Positions 43,976 to 53,988 are shown, counted from the first letter of the stretch. The stretch is 64,000 bases of DNA from Arcticibacter tournemirensis (GCF_006716645.1 NZ_VFPL01000001.1:1302001-1366000); one strand, 5' to 3'. The notes: a model not told the origin generated them from the letters alone. Numbers and translations: made by a program.

Positions 43976-44902
43976 ATGTCAGCTAAGAAAATTATTTCCC
44001 TTCTGCCGTCTGCGACTGAAATTGTTTGTGCATTGGGACTGGAAGATCAATTGGCAGGACGGTCGCATGAGTGCGACTATCCTGAATTTGTTAAACAGCT
44101 TCCGGTTTGTTCATATCCGCGTTTTGACACTGATTTATCAAGCACAGATATAGATAGAACTGTAAAGGAATTGACCATGAGCGCCATTTCCCTTTATCGG
44201 ATTGATGAGGAACAAATTAGAAATATTCAGCCTGATGTAATTATCACCCAGGATCAGTGTAAAGTGTGTGCCGTAAATATAGATGATGTACAGCAGGTGC
44301 TTAAGGATGTTACTGGCAACGACACAGAAGTTATATCCCTGCACCCATCATCGCCTGATGATATATTAAAGGATATTTTGCAGGTTGCTTCGCGGCTCGG
44401 CGTAAGCGCCAGGGCTGAAGTTTTGGTTGAGTCGCTTAATGAGCGAATAGACATCATTAAACACAAACTGCGATTTGTTGAAGACCGTCCTTCTGTGGCC
44501 TGTATAGAGTGGCTTTCGCCTTTAATGATATCTGGCAACTGGATGCCTGAAATTATTGAGGTTGCTGGAGGAAAGCCGGTACTTGCTCAAAAAGGCGGGC
44601 ATTCCTCTTATGTCGAATTTGAAGCATTGAAAGATGTCGATCCTGATATCCTGATTATTGCCGTTTGCGGCTTCACCATAGAAAGAACAATAAAAGAGAT
44701 CGGCGTTTTGCTTGAATATGACGGATGGAACGATCTTTCGGCCGTAAAAAATAATCAGGTATATATCGCGGACGGAAACAGGTACTTTAATCGTCCGGGG
44801 CCGGGAATAATCGATACGGCTGAAATGCTTGCCGAAATAATACAACCTAAACAGTTTATATTTGGCTTCGAAGGAAGCGCCTGGGTTAAATTCGGAATAT
44901 AG
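43976..44902 (+). CDS. BtuF-like cobalamin/metal-chelate binding protein without signal peptide
   Basis: 308 aa. Periplasmic-binding-protein fold of the helical-backbone type (IISLLPSATEIVCALGLEDQLAGRSHECDYP, PDVIITQDQC, IACIEW-like VACIEWLSPLMISGNW, DPDILIIAVCGF). No signal peptide or lipobox: the N-terminus MSAKKIISLLP starts at the first beta-strand. Such cytoplasmic relatives are usually annotated cobalamin-binding; the ligand is unproven. Its own promoter separates it from the outer-membrane protein upstream. Confidence 0.8.
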   Translation: MSAKKIISLLPSATEIVCALGLEDQLAGRSHECDYPEFVKQLPVCSYPRFDTDLSSTDIDRTVKELTMSAISLYRIDEEQIRNIQPDVIITQDQCKVCAVNIDDVQQVLKDVTGNDTEVISLHPSSPDDILKDILQVASRLGVSARAEVLVESLNERIDIIKHKLRFVEDRPSVACIEWLSPLMISGNWMPEIIEVAGGKPVLAQKGGHSSYVEFEALKDVDPDILIIAVCGFTIERTIKEIGVLLEYDGWNDLSAVKNNQVYIADGNRYFNRPGPGIIDTAEMLAEIIQPKQFIFGFEGSAWVKFGI

Positions 44903-44961
44903 AAATTTTACAAGGGCACGTGCTGCTCATCGTGGAATGAATATTGCGCAAAACAACTATT

Positions 44962-46026
44962 ATGGCAACACTTTTTAGTCCTCTTAAAATAAGAGGTGTA
45001 GAGCTGCGGAACAGAATCGCTGTTTCTCCGATGTGTCAGTATTCTGCAGAAGACGGATTTGCAAATGACTGGCACCTGGTTCATTTAGGCAGCAGAGCAG
45101 TCGGCGGAGCCGGACTCGTTATCGCTGAAGCGACGGCGGTATCACCAGAGGGAAGAATAACGCCTGCCGATCTCGGCATCTGGACCGATGACCATGTAGC
45201 ACCTCTGCGAAGGATCGTAGATTTTATACATGCTCAGGGGAGTGTAGCCGGTATACAAATTGCACACGCAGGGAGAAAAGCCAGTAAAACATCTCCCTGG
45301 AACGGCGACAGGTTCCTTGATCTGGAAGAAGGAGGATGGCACACGGTTGCTCCCAGCGCTATGCCATTTTCTGAAGGCGACCGGTTGCCTCATGCTCTTA
45401 CTCCTGAAGGGATTGAAAATGTTATCATCGATTTCCATGCAGCTGCAAAAAGGGCTCTGGATGCCGGATTTAAAGTACTCGAAATACATGGAGCTCATGG
45501 CTATCTTCTCCATGAGTTCTTATCTCCCCTGTCGAATTTAAGAACCGATAATTATGGAGGTTCTTTTGAGAACCGGACGAGACTGCTTCTTGAAGTTACT
45601 GAAGCGGTACGACTGGTATGGCCGGAAGAATATCCTTTGTTTATTCGTATTTCGTCGACTGATTGGGTTGAAGGCGGGTGGACAAGCAGCGATTCTGTAA
45701 AATTAGCTACCTTTTTGAAGGAGAAGGGCGTTGATTTGATCGATTGTTCTTCGGGCGGGAATATCCCTAATGTTAAAATACCGGCAGGCCCGGATTACCA
45801 GGTAGAATTTGCAGAAGCGGTCCGTAAAGGTGCGGGTATCATGACTGGCGCTGTTGGGATTATCACGATGCCCGAACAGGCTCAAAGAATAATAGCGGAC
45901 GAAAGGGCCGACATTGTGCTGCTGGCCCGTGAACTGCTGCGTGACCCTTATTTCCCCTTGCACGCAGCTAAAGCGCTTGGAGAAGATATCAAATGGCCGG
46001 TGCAGTATGAGAGAGCGAAAAGGTAG
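44962..46026 (+). CDS. NADH:flavin oxidoreductase, OYE/YqjM family
   Basis: 354 aa from MATLFSPLKIRG at 44962; a TTG 18 nt upstream is less likely. FMN-dependent ene-reductase: SPMCQYSAEDG with the YqjM-type Cys, HLGSRAVGGAGLVIAEATAV, QIAHAGRKAS, EIHGAHGYLLHEFLSPLSN, and the C-terminal FMN phosphate site TGAVGII with DIVLLARELLRDPYFPL. Reduces activated C=C bonds; physiological substrate unknown. Confidence 0.93.
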   Translation: MATLFSPLKIRGVELRNRIAVSPMCQYSAEDGFANDWHLVHLGSRAVGGAGLVIAEATAVSPEGRITPADLGIWTDDHVAPLRRIVDFIHAQGSVAGIQIAHAGRKASKTSPWNGDRFLDLEEGGWHTVAPSAMPFSEGDRLPHALTPEGIENVIIDFHAAAKRALDAGFKVLEIHGAHGYLLHEFLSPLSNLRTDNYGGSFENRTRLLLEVTEAVRLVWPEEYPLFIRISSTDWVEGGWTSSDSVKLATFLKEKGVDLIDCSSGGNIPNVKIPAGPDYQVEFAEAVRKGAGIMTGAVGIITMPEQAQRIIADERADIVLLARELLRDPYFPLHAAKALGEDIKWPVQYERAKR

Positions 46027-46028
46027 TT

Positions 46029-46150
46029 GTTGTAGGTTGTAAGTTGCAGGTTGTGGGTTGCAGGACGAAAGAATTAGGATTTATGCAAGTTTAACCTACA
46101 ACTCATATAGCATTTAGTCCTGCAACCCATAACACAGAACTCACAACTCA
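46029..46150. repeat. Paired heptad repeat (GTTGTAG type) between OYE and L,D-transpeptidase genes
   Basis: Left arm 46029-46063: gttgtag, gttgtaa, gttgcag, gttgtgg, gttgcag. Right arm about 46091-46150 with AAC recurring every 7 bp (46124, 46131, 46138, 46145). Lies at the 3' ends of two converging genes. Confidence 0.82.
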
Positions 46151-46151
46151 T

Positions 46152-46970
46152 TTAGCTTCCCGCGAGCATCTGCTGGCCTGCGCCAAAATGGCTTACTGCT
46201 GATGCTTCATCCAGATAAGACGACGCATATTTAACAGTAGCCGGGCCATTGATAAATAAAGTTGTTTTGTCCTTAATTGTATTGATGATAGCAGGGGTCA
46301 GCTCAACAGGAACCGCGGGACAACCATAACTTCTGCCGAGGCGTCCGTGCTGTTTAATAAAATCTGAGCTAACATATTCGGCTCCGTGTACCACTACGGC
46401 TCTGTTCAGAGCATTTGTATTGAACCCTTCATCCATCCCGTTTAAGCGGAGGGAAAGACCGTGTTTTCCATGGTAAGTGTTGCTTGTGATGTAAAAACCA
46501 AGACTGCTCTGGTGCGATTCGGAAGTATTGGAAAAGCCCGTTGCGAGGTTATCGCCGCTCCCCTGACCGTGTGCCACCAATGTATTAAACAATAATTTCT
46601 TACTTGCCAGATCCACTATCCAAAGACGTTTCATGGTACTTGGCCTGTTAAAGTCGGCAATAGAAATAATCTGTTTATCTGAAGAAACAAGTCCGGAAGT
46701 CCTGAAATTAAAATAGCCGGTTACAGCTTTGCGGAATACGTCGAAGTCAAGACCAGAGACATCCAGCTTCGCTGTTGTGTATATCTCCGATATATAGGTG
46801 TCAAAAGCTTCTGTTGCCGATACCGGCTTAGTTATCACAGATACTTTGCCTGTTGAATCTTTTGTGTTTTGCGTTATTGTTGTGGTGTCATCTTTCAGAG
46901 ACCAGCTCAAAGCGGTAATACCTAATGCTAAAATGATATAGGTTGCTCCCTTAAAAATCCTCTTTCTCAT
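46152..46970 (-). CDS. Murein L,D-transpeptidase catalytic domain protein
   Basis: 272 aa. An N-terminal membrane or signal helix (about 8-24), a spacer, then the YkuD-like catalytic domain with VVVHGAEYVS (His195) and GRLGRSYGCPAVP (Cys217 in the SxGCP motif). Forms 3-3 peptidoglycan cross-links or attaches proteins in the periplasm, or acts as a related transpeptidase. Active-site residues are intact. Monocistronic. Confidence 0.85.
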   Translation of the reverse strand: MRKRIFKGATYIILALGITALSWSLKDDTTTITQNTKDSTGKVSVITKPVSATEAFDTYISEIYTTAKLDVSGLDFDVFRKAVTGYFNFRTSGLVSSDKQIISIADFNRPSTMKRLWIVDLASKKLLFNTLVAHGQGSGDNLATGFSNTSESHQSSLGFYITSNTYHGKHGLSLRLNGMDEGFNTNALNRAVVVHGAEYVSSDFIKQHGRLGRSYGCPAVPVELTPAIINTIKDKTTLFINGPATVKYASSYLDEASAVSHFGAGQQMLAGS

Positions 46971-47162
46971 ATTAATCCCTCAGTAATTTAAGTACAGCTT
47001 TGTTTCGATAGATAGTATTTAAAAGGTTAGAACTCTAAGTTGTAACAAAGATACGAAGATAAGGGTGAAAATCAAAGGATTAAGCAGGAGTTTTGTCAGA
47101 TGAAGATAATAAAAAGGTAGAAGCAGATCATGAGGCCCCCCACCTCATGATCTGTAAGAAGC

Positions 47163-48626
47163 TTATTTGCTTAATAAATTTTCCCAGCTAACCAGTTTGC
47201 CTATAATGGAGCCCAATTGGTCGGCAGCAACACGTTCCTGTTCCATAGAGTCACGGTGGCGTATTGTTACAGTATTATCTTCGAGTGACTGGTGATCGAT
47301 GGTAATGCAGAACGGTGTACCAATGGCATCCTGCCGGCGATAACGTTTACCGATAGAGTCTTTCTCCTCGTACATCAGATTATAGTCGAATTTAAGCCTG
47401 TCCATAATCTCTCTCGCCTTTTCAGGTAGTCCGTCCTTCTTTGTTAAAGGAAGAATTGCCGCTTTCACAGGGGCCAGGCAGGGGTGAAGTTTCAGTACCA
47501 CCCGGCTGTCTTTCTTATCGCCATCGCTGAGATCCTGTTCCTCGTATGCATTGATCAGTGTAAGAAGGAACATGCGGTCGAGACCGATAGATGTTTCTAT
47601 TACATAAGGAACATAATTCTGATTTATCTCCGGATCAAAATATTGAATCTTTTTACCCGAAAACTTCTGATGCTGGCTCAGATCGAAGTCTGTACGGCTA
47701 TGTATACCCTCTACCTCTTTGAATCCAAAGGGGAATTCAAATTCGATATCTACGGCTGCATTTGCATAGTGCGCCAGTTTGGTGTGATTATGGAAACGGT
47801 ATTTTTCTTCCGGGGTTCCTAATCCTTTATGCCATTTGAGGCGCGTTTCTTTCCAGTATTCGTACCATTCCATCTCTGAGCCGGGACGTACAAAGAACTG
47901 CATCTCCATCTGTTCAAATTCGCGCATTCGCATAATGAACTGACGTGCAATTACTTCGTTCCGAAAAGCCTTGCCTATCTGGGCAATTCCAAAGGGAATT
48001 TTCATCCTTCCGGTTTTCTGAACGTTGAGGTAGTTTACGAAAATACCCTGCGCTGTCTCGGGACGCAGGTAGATCACGTCTGATTCGTCGGCAATAGCAC
48101 CCATTTTTGTTGAGAACATCAGGTTGAACTGTCTTACGTCAGTCCAGTTGCGGGTGCCCGACACAGGGCAGGCAATTTCGTGTTCGATAATCAGGTCGCG
48201 CAGAGCATCCAGGTTGTCCGTTTTCAGCGCTTCGTCCATACTATCCTGAAGTTGGGCTGCCTTATCTGTTTTGCCGTCCTTTTCGTACCTGGCAATCTTA
48301 TCTTCAAGCAGCTGATCGGCACGGTAACGTTTTTTTGAATCTTTATTATCGATCATCGGATCGTTAAACCCGTCGACGTGGCCCGATGCTTTCCATGTAG
48401 TGGGGTGCATGAAAATGGCCGCATCTATCCCTACGATGTTTTCGTGCATCTGCACCATTGATTTCCACCAATAGGTTTTAATATTATTTTTTAGTTCAGA
48501 ACCGTTTTGTCCGTAATCATACACGGCGCTTAATCCGTCATAGATCTCGCTTGACTGAAATACAAATCCATACTCTTTGGCATGGGAGATAACGTTTTTA
48601 AAAAGTTCGTCGTTATTTTTACTCAT
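47163..48626 (-). CDS. glyS: Glycyl-tRNA synthetase, dimeric class II type
   Basis: 487 aa from MSKNNDELFK at 48626; a longer start overlaps the promoter. Single-chain alpha2 GlyRS: SAVYDYGQNGSELKNNIK, RPETAQGIFVNYLNV, PFGIAQIGKAFRNEV, REFEQMEMQFF and the anticodon-binding C-terminus. -7 box TATATTTG lies 7 nt before the ATG. No T-box leader is possible with so short a 5' end. Confidence 0.96.
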   Translation of the reverse strand: MSKNNDELFKNVISHAKEYGFVFQSSEIYDGLSAVYDYGQNGSELKNNIKTYWWKSMVQMHENIVGIDAAIFMHPTTWKASGHVDGFNDPMIDNKDSKKRYRADQLLEDKIARYEKDGKTDKAAQLQDSMDEALKTDNLDALRDLIIEHEIACPVSGTRNWTDVRQFNLMFSTKMGAIADESDVIYLRPETAQGIFVNYLNVQKTGRMKIPFGIAQIGKAFRNEVIARQFIMRMREFEQMEMQFFVRPGSEMEWYEYWKETRLKWHKGLGTPEEKYRFHNHTKLAHYANAAVDIEFEFPFGFKEVEGIHSRTDFDLSQHQKFSGKKIQYFDPEINQNYVPYVIETSIGLDRMFLLTLINAYEEQDLSDGDKKDSRVVLKLHPCLAPVKAAILPLTKKDGLPEKAREIMDRLKFDYNLMYEEKDSIGKRYRRQDAIGTPFCITIDHQSLEDNTVTIRHRDSMEQERVAADQLGSIIGKLVSWENLLSK

Positions 48627-48633
48627 GATGGTG

Positions 48634-48641
48634 CAAATATA
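48634..48641 (-). promoter_or_regulatory. glyS promoter -7 box TATATTTG, 7 nt before start
   Basis: Exact TAnnTTTG on the minus strand; implies a leaderless or near-leaderless mRNA. Confidence 0.55.
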
Positions 48642-48648
48642 TAATTCA

Positions 48649-48782
48649 GCCGTTAGCAATTAGCTATCAGCCTTTAGTTTTTCGATCTCCTCTGTACAAA
48701 ACAAAATAAAGCAATTGTTTTTATTCCAATATATAAATGTTTATAGCAATTTTGAAATCTGAAAGAAAGCTAACAGCTAATT
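48649..48782. repeat. Heptad repeats between glyS and the GldA-like gene
   Basis: gccgtta, gcaatta, gctatca, gccttta (48649-48676) and the inverted gctaaca, gctaatt (48769-48782), the latter ending directly at the ATG of the next gene. Confidence 0.6.
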
Positions 48783-49502
48783 ATGAGCATAGAAGTACAT
48801 CAGCTTACAAAAATATACGGCCAGCAAAAGGCAATAGATAACATCTCGTTCACCGCCGGGCCGGGTGAGATATTGGGCTTTCTGGGGCCTAATGGCGCCG
48901 GTAAATCCACTACAATGAAGATTCTATCCTGCTTTATCCCACAGTCCTCAGGCTCGGCCAGTGTATCGGGATTTGATACAAGTCGTGAACCAATGGAAGT
49001 GAAAAAGCGACTGGGGTATCTGCCCGAGCATAATCCCTTATACCTGGATATGTATGTAAAAGAAGCACTGGAGTTTGTTGCAGGGGTTTATGGGATACGC
49101 AATAAAAGAAGCCGGATAGAGGAGGTAATAGAATTAACAGGGCTCGGAGAGGGGCGTCACAAGAAGATCGGTGCGCTATCCAAGGGGTACCGGCAAAGAG
49201 TAGGACTCGCACAGGTTATTTTGCATGATCCGGAAGTTTTGATAATGGATGAGCCTACATCCGGGCTTGATCCGAACCAACTGGTAGAAATCAGGTCGCT
49301 GATTAAAGATCTGGGAAAAACAAAGACAATTATTCTTTCAACACACATCATGCAAGAGGCAGAGGCTATTTGCAATAAGGCTGTGATTATCAATAAGGGT
49401 AAGATAGTGGCAGATGACAGTCTGACCGCGTTGTATGAAAAGAATCCCGGTAAAACCTTTGAAGAGATTTTCATCGGCTTGACCAACACAGGTTTAAATT
49501 AA
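48783..49502 (+). CDS. ABC transporter ATP-binding protein, GldA-like
   Basis: 239 aa ATPase with Walker A GPNGAGKST (38-46), signature LSKGYRQRVGLAQ, Walker B VLIMDEPTSGLDP and the H-loop STHIM. Opening SIEVHQLTKIYGQQKAIDNIS resembles GldA, the gliding-associated ATPase that works with GldF and GldG. It is somewhat shorter than the flavobacterial GldA I know (about 300 aa), and no permease gene adjoins it. Gliding role therefore uncertain. Confidence 0.8.
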   Translation: MSIEVHQLTKIYGQQKAIDNISFTAGPGEILGFLGPNGAGKSTTMKILSCFIPQSSGSASVSGFDTSREPMEVKKRLGYLPEHNPLYLDMYVKEALEFVAGVYGIRNKRSRIEEVIELTGLGEGRHKKIGALSKGYRQRVGLAQVILHDPEVLIMDEPTSGLDPNQLVEIRSLIKDLGKTKTIILSTHIMQEAEAICNKAVIINKGKIVADDSLTALYEKNPGKTFEEIFIGLTNTGLN

Positions 49503-49571
49503 ACTTTATTCAACAATAGCTTTGCAGTCATGTTGTAAACAGGAGAATAATTCTAATTTAAATCACTATCT

Positions 49572-50162
49572 ATGAAACGATTACTGTTATTATTTACACT
49601 TAATGTTATTGGAGCCTTCACTGTCGCCGCACAGGTTACAACTCCGCAGACTTCTTCGCCTTCCCAGGAAACTGCAATCAGCGAGGGCAACTGGATGATA
49701 GGGGCCGGCCTGGGCTCTACGAATTACAATTTTAGTTCCGAAACCTTTAATCTCAATATTTTTCCAAAGGCGGCTTATTTCATAAGTGATAATGTAGCGG
49801 TGGGAGCCGGAGTTACATTAGGCTTAACGTCATATGACGGGGGAACGAATTTTCTGTATGGTGTCGCCCCACTCGTCCGCTATTATTTCCCCCAGGGTGC
49901 AACAGCTACCAGCAGATGGTTTGCTGAGGGGAATGTCGGCGTGTCGGGCAATCACGTCAAAGATAGCAGCGCAGATCAGCCCGTTTCGTTATTGCTCGGT
50001 GTAAGTGCCGGATATACTCATTTTATTACCCCGAGTGTTGCCTTAGAGGCAACATTGGGCTATAATTATACAAAAGCCGATATTGAGCAAGGCGCAGGAA
50101 TATCTGGACTAGGTCTGGGATTTGGGTTTCAGATCTATTTGCCGGGGAAAACCATTAGGTAG
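49572..50162 (+). CDS. Outer-membrane beta-barrel protein (porin-like)
   Basis: 196 aa. Signal peptide MKRLLLLFTLNVIGAFTVAAQ, a short polar linker, then an eight-strand-like barrel with alternating aromatic and Gly residues (NWMIGAGLGSTNYNF, YFISDNVAVGAGVTLGL, VALEATLGYNY, GLGFGFQIYL). Similar to OMP_b-brl/OmpA-like small barrels; function unknown. A -7 box TAGCTTTG lies at 49517-49524 and an AGGAGA element about 20 nt before the ATG. Confidence 0.8.
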   Translation: MKRLLLLFTLNVIGAFTVAAQVTTPQTSSPSQETAISEGNWMIGAGLGSTNYNFSSETFNLNIFPKAAYFISDNVAVGAGVTLGLTSYDGGTNFLYGVAPLVRYYFPQGATATSRWFAEGNVGVSGNHVKDSSADQPVSLLLGVSAGYTHFITPSVALEATLGYNYTKADIEQGAGISGLGLGFGFQIYLPGKTIR

Positions 50163-50167
50163 ACGAA

Positions 50168-50212
50168 AAAACCGGGATTATCCAGGGTGAAATATGATAT
50201 TATTCCGGTTTT
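50168..50212 (+). terminator. Probable terminator after the porin-like gene
   Basis: AAAACCGG (50168-50175) pairs with CCGGTTTT (50205-50212); the loop side allows further imperfect pairing. Moderate strength. Confidence 0.55.
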
Positions 50213-50313
50213 CCCGATTTTAGAAGTACAGGCAACGGGAAAGACAGCGAACATCTCCAAATTATGCGCTAAAAAAGCCCATCGTCTTCGATAACATTTT
50301 TTCTTTCAACCTA

Positions 50314-50342
50314 TTGATAGTCAAAAATAAATACTACCTTTG
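50314..50342 (+). promoter_or_regulatory. str operon promoter: TTG - 18 bp - TACCTTTG
   Basis: -33 TTG at 50314-50316, exact -7 box at 50335-50342. Leader of about 53 nt before rpsL, unlike the very short leaders elsewhere. Confidence 0.7.
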
Positions 50343-50399
50343 CGTTCCTTTTTAGGATAATAGTGTTTAAAGCAAATTAAATTAAATCAAAAAACGTAA

Positions 50400-50813
50400 A
50401 TGCCTACTATTCAACAATTAGTTAGGAAAGGTAGAGTAGCTCTGGAGGATAAGAGTAAATCCCCAGCGTTGGACAGCTGTCCACAGCGAAGAGGCGTGTG
50501 TACCCGTGTATACACCACTACCCCTAAAAAACCAAACTCAGCAATGCGTAAAGTTGCACGTGTTCGCTTAACAAACGGAAAAGAAGTAAACGCTTACATC
50601 CCCGGTGAAGGACACAACTTACAGGAACACTCTATCGTGTTAATCCGTGGTGGTCGTGTTAAGGATTTACCAGGTGTACGTTATCACATCATCCGTGGAG
50701 CACTTGATACTTCGGGCGTTAACGGAAGAAACCAACGTCGTTCTAAATATGGTACTAAACGTCCTAAACCAGGACAAGCTGCGGCTGCTCCTGCAAAGGG
50801 TAAAAAGAAATAA
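50400..50813 (+). CDS. rpsL: 30S ribosomal protein S12
   Basis: 137 aa. Decoding-centre protein; segments [20 protein letters not shown] and [19 protein letters not shown] carry the lysines associated with streptomycin resistance, here wild type. An Ala/Lys-rich tail ([13 protein letters not shown]) extends the usual C-terminus. First gene of the str cluster. Confidence 0.99.
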   Translation: MPTIQQLVRKGRVALEDKSKSPALDSCPQRRGVCTRVYTTTPKKPNSAMRKVARVRLTNGKEVNAYIPGEGHNLQEHSIVLIRGGRVKDLPGVRYHIIRGALDTSGVNGRNQRRSKYGTKRPKPGQAAAAPAKGKKK

Positions 50814-50832
50814 GTAAAGGAGGATAACACAA

Positions 50833-51300
50833 ATGAGAAAGTCAAAACCAAAAAAGAGAATTATCCTGCCTGATCCGAAGTTCAACGACGTGATGGTAAC
50901 CCGGTTCGTAAACAACATGATGTACGATGGGAAAAAATCTATTGCTTATTCTATTTTCTATGATGCTGTAGAACTGGTTGAAAAAAGAACCAGCGAAAGC
51001 GGACTGGAAGCATGGAAGAAAGCATTAAATAATGTAATGCCTGCTGTAGAAGTTAAATCCCGCCGTGTTGGTGGTGCTAACTTCCAGGTTCCTACAGAAG
51101 TTCGTCCTGAGCGTAAAATTGCTTTAGGAATGAAATGGCTGATCCTTTATGCTCGCAGACGTGGTGAAAAGACCATGATGGAGAAATTGGCATCTGAAAT
51201 CATTTCTGCTTCAAAAGGCGAAGGTGCTGCTGTGAAGAAGAAGGAAGATACCCACAAGATGGCTGAAGCAAATAAGGCATTTTCACACTTCAGATTCTAA
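50833..51300 (+). CDS. rpsG: 30S ribosomal protein S7
   Basis: 155 aa, full length. Head-domain 16S rRNA binder: [53 protein letters not shown]. Preceded by AAGGAGG at 50817-50823, one of the few strong Shine-Dalgarno sites in the window, 9 nt before the ATG. Confidence 0.99.
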   Translation: MRKSKPKKRIILPDPKFNDVMVTRFVNNMMYDGKKSIAYSIFYDAVELVEKRTSESGLEAWKKALNNVMPAVEVKSRRVGGANFQVPTEVRPERKIALGMKWLILYARRRGEKTMMEKLASEIISASKGEGAAVKKKEDTHKMAEANKAFSHFRF

Positions 51301-51394
51301 CAATAAGATTACACCGATTTAAAGAAGATTACACAGGCTTCGCTTAACATTGCTTACCATGTAATCTTCTTTAATCAAGAAATCAAAAAATATA

Positions 51395-53506
51395 ATGGCA
51401 AGAGATTTAAAATATACAAGAAATATAGGTATTGCTGCCCATATTGATGCTGGTAAAACCACCACCACTGAGCGTATCCTTTATTATGCGGGTGTTAGCC
51501 ACAAAATTGGTGAAGTGCACGAAGGTGCTGCAACAATGGACTGGATGGCACAGGAGCAGGAGCGTGGTATTACCATCACTTCGGCTGCTACTACCGTTAA
51601 CTGGAAATACAGAGGTCAGACGTACCACATCAATATTATTGATACCCCGGGACACGTGGATTTTACTGTTGAGGTAAACCGTTCTTTGCGTGTATTGGAT
51701 GGACTGGTTTTCTTATTTTCTGCAGTTGATGGCGTTGAGCCTCAATCTGAGACAAACTGGCGCCTGGCAAATAACTATAATGTTGCCCGTATCGGTTTCG
51801 TTAATAAAATGGACCGCTCTGGTGCTGACTTCTTAAAGGTTGTTAAGCAGGTTAAAGATATGCTTGGAAGCAATGCAGTTCCTCTGCAGTTGCCTCTGGG
51901 AGCAGAAGACAGCTTTAAAGGTGTAATTGACTTAATTAACTTCCGTGGAGTTGTTTGGAATGAGCATGATAAAGGGATGACCTTTACCGAAGTTCCTATT
52001 CCTGATGATATGATTGCTGAAGCAACCGAGTGGAGAGAGAAATTACTTGAGTCTGTAGCAGAGTATGACGAGTCTTTAATGGAGAAATTCTTTGAAGCTC
52101 CTGAAACTATTACAGAACGGGAAGTTTTAGACGCTTTACGTCAGGCTGTTCTGGATGCCAAGATCGTTCCTATGGTATGCGGTTCATCTTTCAAGAATAA
52201 AGGTGTACAGACCATGCTTGATTATGTGATGGAATTACTACCTTCACCTATGGATGTTGAAGGTATTGTAGGTCATCATCCTGATACAGGAGCTGAAATC
52301 CTTCGCAGACCAGATGTAAACGAGCCTTTTTCTGCATTAGCGTTTAAAATTGCTACCGACCCGTTTGTTGGCCGCTTATGCTTTATTCGTGTTTATTCGG
52401 GTAATCTCGAGGCAGGTTCTTACGTGTACAATATGAGATCGGCCAATAAGGAACGTATCTCTCGTATCTTCCAGATGCATGCTAACAAGCAAAACCCAAT
52501 CCCTAACGTAGGTGCTGGTGATATTGCTGCTGTTGTTGGATTTAAAGACATCAAAACAGGAGATACTCTATGCGACGAGAAGAATCAAATTATCCTTGAG
52601 TCGATGATATTCCCTGAGCCGGTAATTGGTTTAGCTATTGAACCTAAGACTCAGGCTGACGTTGATAAATTGGGTATGGCTTTGGCTAAATTAGCTGAAG
52701 AAGATCCGACATTCCACGTTAAGACAGATGAAGAGACTGGTCAGACCGTAATTTCAGGTATGGGCGAGCTTCACCTTGATATTTTAATGGATCGTTTAAA
52801 ACGTGAATTTAAGGTAGAAGTGAACCAGGGTGCTCCTCAGGTAGCTTATAAAGAAGCTATCACGGGTACTGTACAGCATCGTGAAACCTATAAGAAACAA
52901 ACCGGTGGTCGTGGTAAGTTTGCGGATATCCAGGTGGTAATTTCACCTATCGATGCCGACTACGAAAAAGGCGGTCTTCAGTTTGTGAATGAAATTTCGG
53001 GTGGTGCTATCCCCCGCGAATTTATTCCATCTGTTGAAAAAGGATTCGCTGCTGCGATGGCTAATGGTGTTTTAGCTGGTTACCCTGTTTCCGACATGAA
53101 GGTGCGCCTTATTGATGGTTCGTTCCACGCAGTCGATTCAGACGCGCTGTCTTTCGAGATTTGTGCCCGTTCTGCCTTCCGCGAAGCTTTACCTAAAGCA
53201 CGCCCGGTATTAATGGAGCCAATTATGAAAGTAGAGATACTTACCCCAGAAGAAAATATGGGTGATGTAATTGGTGATATGAACCGCCGTCGTGGTCAGC
53301 TTTTAGGTATGGATACCCGTGCCGGATCGCAAGTAATTAAAGCTACTGTACCTCTTTCAGAAATGTTTGGTTATGTAACTCAGTTACGTACGATCACTTC
53401 TGGCCGTGCAACTTCAACAATGGAATTTGATCATTACGAAGAAGCTCCTAAGAACGTTCAGGACGAAGTAATTGCTAAAGTAAAAGGTAAAAAAGCGAAT
53501 GCTTAA
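51395..53506 (+). CDS. fusA: Elongation factor G
   Basis: 703 aa translocation GTPase. G1 AHIDAGKTT (18-26), G3 DTPGHVDF, G4 NKMD, then domains II-V with [15 protein letters not shown] and [14 protein letters not shown] and the ending [13 protein letters not shown]. 94-nt gap after rpsG. Standard str operon position. Confidence 0.99.
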   Translation: MARDLKYTRNIGIAAHIDAGKTTTTERILYYAGVSHKIGEVHEGAATMDWMAQEQERGITITSAATTVNWKYRGQTYHINIIDTPGHVDFTVEVNRSLRVLDGLVFLFSAVDGVEPQSETNWRLANNYNVARIGFVNKMDRSGADFLKVVKQVKDMLGSNAVPLQLPLGAEDSFKGVIDLINFRGVVWNEHDKGMTFTEVPIPDDMIAEATEWREKLLESVAEYDESLMEKFFEAPETITEREVLDALRQAVLDAKIVPMVCGSSFKNKGVQTMLDYVMELLPSPMDVEGIVGHHPDTGAEILRRPDVNEPFSALAFKIATDPFVGRLCFIRVYSGNLEAGSYVYNMRSANKERISRIFQMHANKQNPIPNVGAGDIAAVVGFKDIKTGDTLCDEKNQIILESMIFPEPVIGLAIEPKTQADVDKLGMALAKLAEEDPTFHVKTDEETGQTVISGMGELHLDILMDRLKREFKVEVNQGAPQVAYKEAITGTVQHRETYKKQTGGRGKFADIQVVISPIDADYEKGGLQFVNEISGGAIPREFIPSVEKGFAAAMANGVLAGYPVSDMKVRLIDGSFHAVDSDALSFEICARSAFREALPKARPVLMEPIMKVEILTPEENMGDVIGDMNRRRGQLLGMDTRAGSQVIKATVPLSEMFGYVTQLRTITSGRATSTMEFDHYEEAPKNVQDEVIAKVKGKKANA

Positions 53507-53512
53507 TTAAAA

Positions 53513-53601
53513 GTTGAAAGTTGCAGGTTGTGAGTTGAAGGTCTTGACAGCTTTCTGAAAGGCGTTTAGCATACAACACACAACTTGCAACCCACAACAC
53601 A
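53513..53601. repeat. Paired heptad repeat, 4 + 4 units, between fusA and rpsJ
   Basis: Left arm gttgaaa, gttgcag, gttgtga, gttgaag (53513-53540); inverted right arm caacaca, caacttg, caaccca, caacaca (53574-53601). Lies inside an operon that is normally continuous, so it cannot be a full terminator unless rpsJ has its own promoter. Confidence 0.88.
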
Positions 53602-53659
53602 TAAAAATAATCTGTAGCCGTAATTAATAGCTCTTACGGTTATGTAAAACAAAAATAAA

Positions 53660-53965
53660 ATGAGCCAAAGAATCAGAATCAAATTAAAATCTTACGATTA
53701 CAACCTGGTTGATAAATCAGCTGAGAAGATCGTTAAAACAGTAAAACCTACTGGTGCAGTAGTAAGTGGTCCGATCCCTCTTCCAACAGAGAAGAAGATC
53801 TTTACTGTATTACGTTCACCACACGTTAACAAGAAAGCTCGTGAGCAGTTCCAGTTATGCTCTTACAAAAGACTGCTGGATATCTATAGTTCAAATTCAA
53901 AAACTGTAGATGCGCTGATGAAACTTGAATTGCCAAGTGGTGTTGAAGTTGAGATCAAGGTGTGA
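53660..53965 (+). CDS. rpsJ: 30S ribosomal protein S10
   Basis: 101 aa: [50 protein letters not shown]. Also the NusE antitermination factor. Usually opens the S10-spc cluster (rplC, rplD...), but here a strong terminator follows and the next gene is on the other strand. A short hairpin CCGTAA/TTACGG (53618-53639) lies just upstream. Confidence 0.98.
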   Translation: MSQRIRIKLKSYDYNLVDKSAEKIVKTVKPTGAVVSGPIPLPTEKKIFTVLRSPHVNKKAREQFQLCSYKRLLDIYSSNSKTVDALMKLELPSGVEVEIKV

Positions 53966-53988
53966 CGGATAAGATTATCTGAAAAAAT

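Noticed and set aside
48627-48660. T-box or other leader control of glyS (and leuS)
   Set aside because: -7 boxes lie 4-7 nt from the start codons, leaving no leader; T-boxes are also not typical of this phylum.
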